The notes under the pieces are model-generated. The model saw only the letters and a program-made list of their open reading frames with translations, was not told where the DNA came from and made no database searches. This document shows, in pieces, positions 57,831 to 64,000 of a stretch of DNA of 64,000 nucleotides. The stretch spans positions 38,936,001-39,000,000 of the forward strand of contig CM114274.1 in assembly GCA_050084515.1 (NCBI GenBank), read 5' to 3'. Both the position numbers and the translations under genes were made by a program. How positions within the stretch are numbered: position 1 is the first letter of the stretch; each line of letters opens with the position of its first letter. Source of the DNA: Blasia pusilla. Its lineage: Eukaryota; Marchantiophyta; Marchantiopsida; Blasiales.

Positions 57831-58416
57831 AGAGCTTGCCTTGGCCTACATAGATCTCGCTCTCGCTTAAACCTTAGCAAGCCGTGTCTCAAACTCAGAT
57901 TGGCCACCTTCTCGCCCCGCTTTAACTTCCCAAGGTACTCCCTCGCTTGCTCATCCTTCATGTATCCTTCACGAATCCTTCTTTCCAGGTCTGTTTCATT
58001 AGGGAACATTGCTCTCAACACTTGTGTCGTCGATGGCATGTGTTCATCCCTGCGACTTAACGCATCTGGAATGACATTGTCTTTCCCCGGCTTGTGGATT
58101 AGCTCCACATTCATCAACGCCAAGGTATCATGCCACCGGTTGTTTTGGCGCCACGCGATCCTGGTCTCAAAATACTTGAGCGATATGTTATCGGTGAATA
58201 CTCGAGTCCTGTGAAGTCCCAAATAGTGACGCCACTTCCTCAAGCAATGAACCACCGCAAACAACTCTTTCTCATGAGTAGGCCATCTCCTTTCGGTGTC
58301 GGTCAGCTTCTTGCTTTCGTATGCTACAGGTCTCCCTTTTTGCACCAACATTCCTGCAATCGCGAAATCACTAGCATCCGTGTGCACCTCGAACGGTTGT
58401 TCAAACTCCGGCAGTT
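57831..58416 (-). pseudogene. Chromovirus RNase H
   Basis: The open frame 58,387-57,800 has HTDASDFAIAGMLVQKGRPV (Asp), RRWPTHEKELFAVVHCLRKW (Glu) and RVFTDNISLKYF (Asp), then LIHKPGKDNVIPDALSRRDE. This is the best-preserved domain of the element (195 codons without a break). Confidence 0.9.
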
Positions 58417-59330
58417 TCAGAACTGGTTCTGCGAGAGGATCTCTTTGACTCGATTGAACGCTTTATCCACTTCCTCGGTCCATGTAGTATTGGCAAACTT
58501 TGCGGTCCAATCCGTGAGAGGTTTCACTATGCCCGAAAAATTCTTCACGTATGTCCGGTAAAACTGGACAGCTCCGATGAACCTTCGCATCCCCTTCACC
58601 GTGGAAGGCGGTTCCCATTCGGCAATCGCGCTCACCTTTTCCATGTCCGACTCACTCCATCCGCATCGACCACATGTCCCAAGAACTTGATCTTCGTCAA
58701 ACCGAACTCACTCTTATCCGCATTCGCATACAATTTTGTTCGCCTAAGTTTCTCAAACACCGTCTTCAAATGTCGAAAGTGTGCTCCTCTAGTGTTTTCG
58801 AATAGATGAGTATGTCATCTATATAGATGATCACAAACTCATCCGTCTCCTTGTGAAAGATGGAGTTCATCAAAGTGGTAAACGTCGGAGGCGCATTACA
58901 AAGACCGAAGGCATTACTACAAACTCGAACGAACCGATAGCCCCTACAGCGGTCTTCTCTACATCCGCCGGCAATCCGAATCTGATAATATCCTGATTTC
59001 AGGTCAATCCGCTGAAATACTTGGCACCCGACAATCGATCAAAGAGGTCATCCATCCTCGGTAGAGGGTAGTTATTCTTACCGCCACTTTATTCGCCGAT
59101 AATCAACAGAGTCTCAACTTCCCATCCTTCTTCTTGACAAAGAGGACGGGCGCCCCATAAGGTGACTTGCCGCTCGGATGTAACCCCTCTCTAGGAGTTC
59201 ACCCAACTGTTTCTTCAACTCAGCAAGTTCCTCTTGATTCAACCTATATGGTGCCTTTGAAGGTGGTTGAGATCCTGGTATCACCTCAATCTTATGATCA
59301 ACCGCCCTATGTGGTGGCAACTCGTCGGAA
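58417..59330 (-). pseudogene. Chromovirus reverse transcriptase
   Basis: KIEVIPGSQPPSKAPYRL and ELKKQLGELLERGYIR open the domain (59,320-59,114). GYRFVRVCSNAFGLCNAPPT and FVIIYIDDILIYSKT follow, with an intact YIDD active site (58,814-58,825). The C-terminal part has GMRRFIGAVQFYRTYVKNFS and GIVKPLTDW (58,644-58,417). Frames change between blocks. Confidence 0.92.
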
Positions 59331-59996
59331 GCTCCTTAGTCAACACATCTTCAAATTCTTTCACAACTCTCTTGAGTGTTTCAGGATCTCCCTTGAAGCT
59401 GAGTTCTGATCTCTGCATCTTGCGCTTGCATCATCCTCTACTGTCTCATCAAGCAAAGGAATCCTTCCTCTAACTCGGCCAAACTCGCCCTCGTGATGGC
59501 GTTCACCAACTCCGTCTTTCTAGGCACCTCACGAACCAATCTGGCGTCCGTCCGTTTGCCGTTAACCAAGACACTTAACCTCAAAGGTCTCCGCCCAGTT
59601 CCACCTCATACGCATCCAAGAACGTGTTCCCCAAGACTCCATCGATACCGTCCATCTCAAAGCGTAAAATTCTCCTTCAACTCAAATACTCCGCATCTCA
59701 CAACTAGCCCTAAAACCAGATCCGATGTCTGGTGGGATTTTCCTCGCGAATCCTACCTAATGGGTTCATCCGCTTTGGTGGTTGGCAATCCCAACGCGTT
59801 TTACGATTCTCGGACTCAAGAATGAGTGCGAAGCACTGTATCAACGAGCAACATCACATCGCGATTAGCGATCTTGGATCCTAGGTAAACCAAATTGGGC
59901 GTTCTCTTGGTGACTTGTAGAGATGTATCTAGATCTCCCTCCGATAAATGCTTAGCGGCAAACGCAATCATACTCGGTTTACTAACCTTGGGCCTC
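59331..59996 (-). pseudogene. Chromovirus protease region
   Basis: The frame 60,028-59,816 gives SLQVTKRTPNLVYLGSKIAN then DVMLLVDT, where LVDTGA is expected. The glycine-alanine and what follows are out of frame. The interval to the RT start contains the rest of the protease and a linker in broken frames. Confidence 0.75.
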
Positions 59997-61110
59997 ACAT
60001 TCCTTAGCCATATGCCCGGGTTCGCCACAATTATAACAAATCACTTTGGCATTCGTTGACTTACAGCGTTGAGTTCCACTCGTTGTTGGCCAAGAGAGAC
60101 CCTCCGTGGTCGCGCTCACCCCCATTCCAAACCTCTTGGATGTCCCTTTATTCTTTAACTTAGAAAAACTTTTTGTCTCAAAGGGTTTGGGTGTTGGACC
60201 TCATCGTCCCCAATCCGCTTCGGCTAGTCTCAAGAGGTCCGCGACGTCTTAGGATGTGAGGCATATGAAAGAGAGCCTTCTCGGCACTCGGTTTGAGCCC
60301 ACTTAGGAAGATCACCTTTTAGTATGTTCGTCCGTGGAAAGTGCACTCATGAGCGCACTAAACTCTCGCACATAAGCACCAAGTGATCCACTGGCGCGCA
60401 ACCTCACCACCTCCATGCCATCGGTATTCTCGATATTCCGGAGTGAATCGGTTCCCAATCAACTCCTTGAAATCTTCCCAACTCAACGTTTTCCCGACCT
60501 AGATGTCCTTTCCGGTGAGCCGTCCACCAATGGAGAGCGTGATCCTTGTAAACGTGACCGCTCGGTCACCTTGTCTTGTTCATCGCCTTTTGCGCTCGGG
60601 AAATAGAGTTCGAGTTCCGTTAGAAACTCGCTCACTTTCCGAGAACGCCCCATTCTGTGAATGGCGTTGGCAAATTAGTCTTACAAAGCTTCTTGCCGAG
60701 CTAGAGGCTCCATTTGACTTGAATTCGAGATCACCTTGCTCGGGACCATCCGTCCGCCATCACCTTCATCAATCCCATCATTTGGGTATAAAAGGCGGAT
60801 TGTTTAAGTTTGGACCAAGGTCCCGCGGAAAGATTTTCGGTTGGAACATCCTCATGTCCGGGACTCGCACTTCGAGTCGCATAAATTCCACCTCCGGCTC
60901 TCGGTCCGTCATTGATTCATCTCTTGGCTTCTTTGCTTTGACTCGCGGTTTCCTCGGTTCTTCGCCTTGGTCGCCATTTGCGAAGTCGTCGCTTTTCTCA
61001 GATCTCCTCCTCGCCTCTTGCGTTTCCTCCTCGGCCCGCGGTCTTCCGGCTACCTTGAGTTCTCCCCAAACGTCCAGATCTTCAACGACCCCAAGTTCAC
61101 GCTCATCAAG
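59997..61110 (-). pseudogene. Chromovirus gag with one zinc knuckle
   Basis: CYNCGEPGHMAKEC is a perfect CX2CX4HX4C knuckle (59,997-60,038). Upstream frames give basic Ser/Thr-rich sequence (KPFETKSFSKLKNKGTSKRF) and gag-like segments such as LGAYVREFSALMSALSTDEH, but indels break the reading frame repeatedly. The plus-strand 216-codon frame over 60,503-61,153 is a shadow. Confidence 0.8.
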
Positions 61111-61115
61111 GAATT

Positions 61116-61126
61116 GCTCGATACCA
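61116..61126 (-). promoter_or_regulatory. Primer-binding site of the chromovirus
   Basis: On the minus strand TGGTATCGAGC matches the initiator-Met-tRNA 3' complement TGGTATCAGAGC with one base missing. It sits just inside the 5' LTR. Confidence 0.8.
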
Positions 61127-61130
61127 CCCG

Positions 61131-62134
61131 CCGCCGGCGCCTACTCTCCTTGAACGTTAATCTTGTTTGTTGCGGAAGCGTGCGTTGATGAGGTCACTCT
61201 CAACGCTGATCTGCATCCAAACACGCGCCGGTTAGTCGTTTCTTGGATCAATCAGCGGGATTACTTTTTCCGAGTTCGCCTCGGACTCTCTCTTCAAGCT
61301 CAACCTTCCTAGTTTCGCGGTTTCCAACACGGGCAAGTCTCGAAAGACTTGGGATGACTTTCAGTCGGTTCGGGAACTGAAACGGCGTTCGCGCCTAGCG
61401 GTTCCAATCCGATGAACATCCAATGAGTTCCTCACCAAGACTCGCACGAAGTGAATCTGGTTGGAATCCAAGTGTGGCGTACAAAGTCCACTCCTTGGAT
61501 CGGTTTGGGTTTGGGTTTCGCCAAACTCCCGTTTCATCCGTGCCTCAAACGCCGTTTGGCCCAAAGTGGGGTTTCGTTTCCCGAGACATCTCAGAGAAGG
61601 TACTCCCCTTACTAGTACTTCTGGGGATCTCGGGCCCCCTACATTTAGGAAAGACACCGGGCCCCTCAATTGGCCCTCAACCCGATTGCTCTCTGAATCG
61701 TTTTCGGCCAATATCTCAGCCTGTACTTATGCGTTTGCTAAGATCTTTGGTGCGTTGGAAGCGTCTCAAGATCAGCTTTCCAACGCGCCCTTACTTGTCC
61801 CGAACGCATCTCGGAGCTCAACGTTATGGTCCTAAACACAGTCAGATTCTCCCAAACGCTTAGCCGTGTTCCAAATCGGTTCTCACCTCTTTGGCAACCA
61901 ACCTCCAAGACTCAACTCATCTCAAGTCTCGGCTCGCGTTTGGTCTAGGTTTCCTGGTCGCGACCACTAACGCATGAAACGCACAACTCTGTTCCGCGTT
62001 TCGTCTCTTAGCCTTTTCCAAGAGACTCTACCAAACGCCTCTCCACAGCGCAAACCTCGCGGCGTGAGTTTCTTTGAGTTCTGATGTTTCGCTTGGCGCG
62101 TATTTGGTGTTGTTTGGTTATGAGGGTCGCGACA
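61131..62134 (-). repeat. Chromovirus LTR (5' LTR by element orientation)
   Basis: The partner of 54,847-55,864. The last ~480 bases differ at only a handful of positions. The first ~500 differ by many 1-4 base indels. The first bases read CCGCCGGCGCC instead of TGTCGTGCGCC, so the inner terminus is altered. Confidence 0.92.
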
Positions 62135-62139
62135 GATCT
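62135..62139. repeat. Right target-site duplication GATCT
   Basis: Directly follows GGGTCGCGACA and matches 54,842-54,846. Confidence 0.9.
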
Positions 62140-63660
62140 AGAGGAGTTTGTGAGCACATCGCCACACATTGTGAGTGGTCCTACTAGTTGGGCGTACGAG
62201 ATGGATGACCGGGGTAGAGGACCGCATAGATTTTCAGGTGGAGTAGGCACAATTGTGTTGCACCATTTCATAACATAGTTTAGGAGCTGGTGCGACTCCC
62301 ATCGGGCCAAGAACTCTAGAGAGTTCAACCCGTTTACAGCATGGAACGATATGTTCCAGCATTTAGAGGGGGCGCCCAAGGACGATTACCATGATTTCTC
62401 TCAGAGATATGCACATGAGATCGAGGCGTGGAGGCTCTACTATTCCCCACATTATGTGTCATGGACGGAGCAGTTCCCAGATTAGGAGGAGGAGTCAAGA
62501 GAGGCTACTTCCTCTTCCACTAGTGACGTTTTAGGAGGGGTCACTTGCACGGGAGCAGTTGCACCGTGTAGTCGGGTTCGTCCCAGGTTCAACCTTGTGG
62601 TTGAGTTCTTTGTTGAGTTGAGGGCGAGCTACTAGGGGGTACGGATAGAGAAGTTGCGGAGCATCCACGACTTCCAAAGGCGCCCGGGTGAGAGTTTGCG
62701 TGAAGCTTACACTCGCTTGCGTTGGTTGATCAACGTCACTCAGGGGGTGACAGAGGCTCAGGCTATTCTGTCATAGTACGCGATGCTGGACCGGACCCTA
62801 CGGACACGGATGCGAGAGGGGATGCTTCTTATGAACACCTCCCCTACGTTGAGAGATAATTTTAGGACCGCCGAGAACATTCAGCGCTCCATGGCGGAGG
62901 GGAGCGTAGCCACCATGGGTTTGGCGAGAGCAGTCGTGATTGTCTGCACCACCTATGCAGCAACGTGGACTCCAAGATAGGTCAACTATGGCACCACGAG
63001 CTCAAGGAGGATACCAGGAGGCCATGCCATAGAGACCTGCGCCTTCATAGTAGGCGGATGCGGCTCAGCAGCATCCGCCTACTATTACTTGTTGGTCATG
63101 TGGTGGAGCCCATCATCAACGCGATTGCACTCGTCACGGTCATGGACGTGTGCCTCAGCATGGAGGAGGAGATGGTGGTGCACCAGGAAGTTATCAGTGT
63201 GACTATTGTCAGAGGTATGGTGATACACGCGCGAGATGTTTTAGTTTACATCCTTAATTATGTTCGGACCGAGGGCTAGTGAGGGCACCAAAGCGAGTAG
63301 CCGGTCCATGTGGGCCTAGAGATCGTGCACCAGGTGGTTCCGTTAGGGGACGAGAAGCTGGAGTTGCCCAACAGGGTGGTGGAGCTGCCGGTGGAGGAGG
63401 TAGAGTACCACCACCTAGACGCGCCGAGGGAGATGTGGACGTGAGGCTGGGATGGCTGCTCAGATACAGCAACTATAGGAGCAGATTGCCGCTATGGCAT
63501 TGAGATTACCCGATGCCAGATCCGTGGCATCGACATCATATGGAGCAGCCAGAGATTTGGAGGATCCTGGTTGGATGTGCGGGGTTGCCTAGATGGAGGC
63601 AGCCGTAGTTGTGATGCGTGGACCTGCCGCAGAGTTGGATCCACAGCGAGGGGAAGCCAG
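62140..63660 (+). pseudogene. Gag of copy B, 3' part with zinc knuckles
   Basis: Continues the gag cut at 54,846: SGPTSWAYEMDDRGRGPHRF, SWCDSHRAKNSREFNPFTAW, DDYHDFSQRYAHEIEAW, PGESLREAYTRLRWLINVTQ. A knuckle CWSCGGAHHQRDC lies at 63,090-63,128 in a shifted frame. CDYCQRYGDTRARC lies at 63,198-63,239, where the histidine is replaced by Asp. Stops include TAG after HFIT and after EQFPD. It has the same order and content as copy A gag. Confidence 0.85.
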
Positions 63661-64000
63661 GAAATATACTAGGCTTCCTCAATCTTTCACGTTGTCCGAG
63701 GCGATGAGGACCCCATCGATGGGTCCTGATCAAAGTTCTTGGAGAGTTGGTGATGTTGTTGGTGTGCAGGCACGGAGGGTGATGGGAGAAGCAAGTACAA
63801 CGACTCCTATTGTTGATGCTCAAGAGGGGCATGTGTCAAGCACGTTGTTGGGGGCGGCCATTGTTGTGTATCGCACTCCTTTATTTTTTGTTTCCGATGT
63901 TATGACGTTGGGGGGTACGCCCGCCGAGGCTTTTCGGCTGGCCGCTCGCTATGCAAGCACGGAGTTGGAGTTCCTTCATCACGTTTAGAGGTGATTGTTG
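63661..64000 (+). pseudogene. Start of the protease/linker region of copy B (truncated by window end)
   Basis: The frame reads MRTPSMGPDQSSWRVGDVVG and LFFVSDVMTLGGTPAEAFRL, matching copy A at 49,491-49,230. The protease proper and any methyltransferase of copy B would lie beyond the window. Confidence 0.75.

Larger units (their letters stand above)
54847..62134 (-). mobile_element. Chromovirus (Ty3/gypsy with chromodomain), nested in copy B
   Basis: About 7.29 kb, in minus orientation: LTR (62,134-61,131), PBS, gag with CCHC, protease, RT, RNase H, integrase, chromodomain, PPT, LTR (55,864-54,847). The two ~1-kb LTRs are very similar and the element is flanked by GATCT, so insertion is comparatively recent and certainly later than copy B. 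The coding region has many small indels, so no complete polyprotein frame remains in this sequence. Confidence 0.95.

Noticed and set aside
60503-61153. 216-codon plus-strand open frame
   Set aside because: It lies opposite the chromovirus gag, has low-complexity Ser/Arg-rich composition and no motif; it is a shadow of the minus-strand gene.

Overview
This window reads as nuclear DNA of a land plant, or a close streptophyte relative, with a large, repeat-packed genome. The evidence is plant-type Ty3/gypsy retrotransposons (one a chromovirus with a chromodomain), a CACTA DNA transposon, Helitron termini, intron-bearing fragments of two plant organelle-protein genes, and one intact plant-type F-box/kelch gene. 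I cannot fix the species. There are no bacterial-style operons, and I recognise no rRNA or tRNA gene.

Layout: 1-8.6 kb is AT-rich degenerate repeat with no assignable gene. 8.6-11.9 kb holds an old copy (copy C) of a distinctive Ty3/gypsy family, leader plus gag only. 11.96-12.77 kb is a long-armed foldback element. 13,518-21,589 is a complete CACTA element with matching TIRs and a TTG target duplication. It contains a ~350-bp tandem array and captured fragments of a lipoate-pathway octanoyltransferase (LIP2-type) and an RSH (RelA/SpoT homologue) gene, both with introns and both broken. 21.6-32 kb is a mosaic of (GA)50, decayed retrotransposon ends, Helitron-like units and perfect foldbacks. 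32.7-34.9 kb holds the only convincing intact gene, an intronless F-box/kelch protein behind a GC-rich promoter. 35-43.9 kb is mixed low-copy sequence, microsatellites, Helitron ends and motif-dense repeats.

The most interesting part is 43.9-64 kb. Two copies of the copy C family lie head-to-head. Copy A (minus strand, 43.9-52.9 kb) encodes gag with two zinc knuckles, a protease, then a C5-cytosine DNA methyltransferase domain, then reverse transcriptase, RNase H, integrase and a terminal PHD finger. The methyltransferase shows motifs I, II, IV, VI, VIII, IX and X. This retrotransposon therefore carried a DNA-methylating enzyme and a chromatin-reader domain in its own polyprotein. Copy B (plus strand, from 52.97 kb, running off the end) has its gag split by a chromovirus at 54,847-62,134. 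That chromovirus has ~1-kb LTRs, the target duplication GATCT, a PBS, a PPT and a chromodomain.

Apart from the F-box gene, essentially all coding content is transposon-derived and decayed. Much of the decay in copy A is C-to-T/G-to-A nonsense change, as expected for methylated, silenced DNA.
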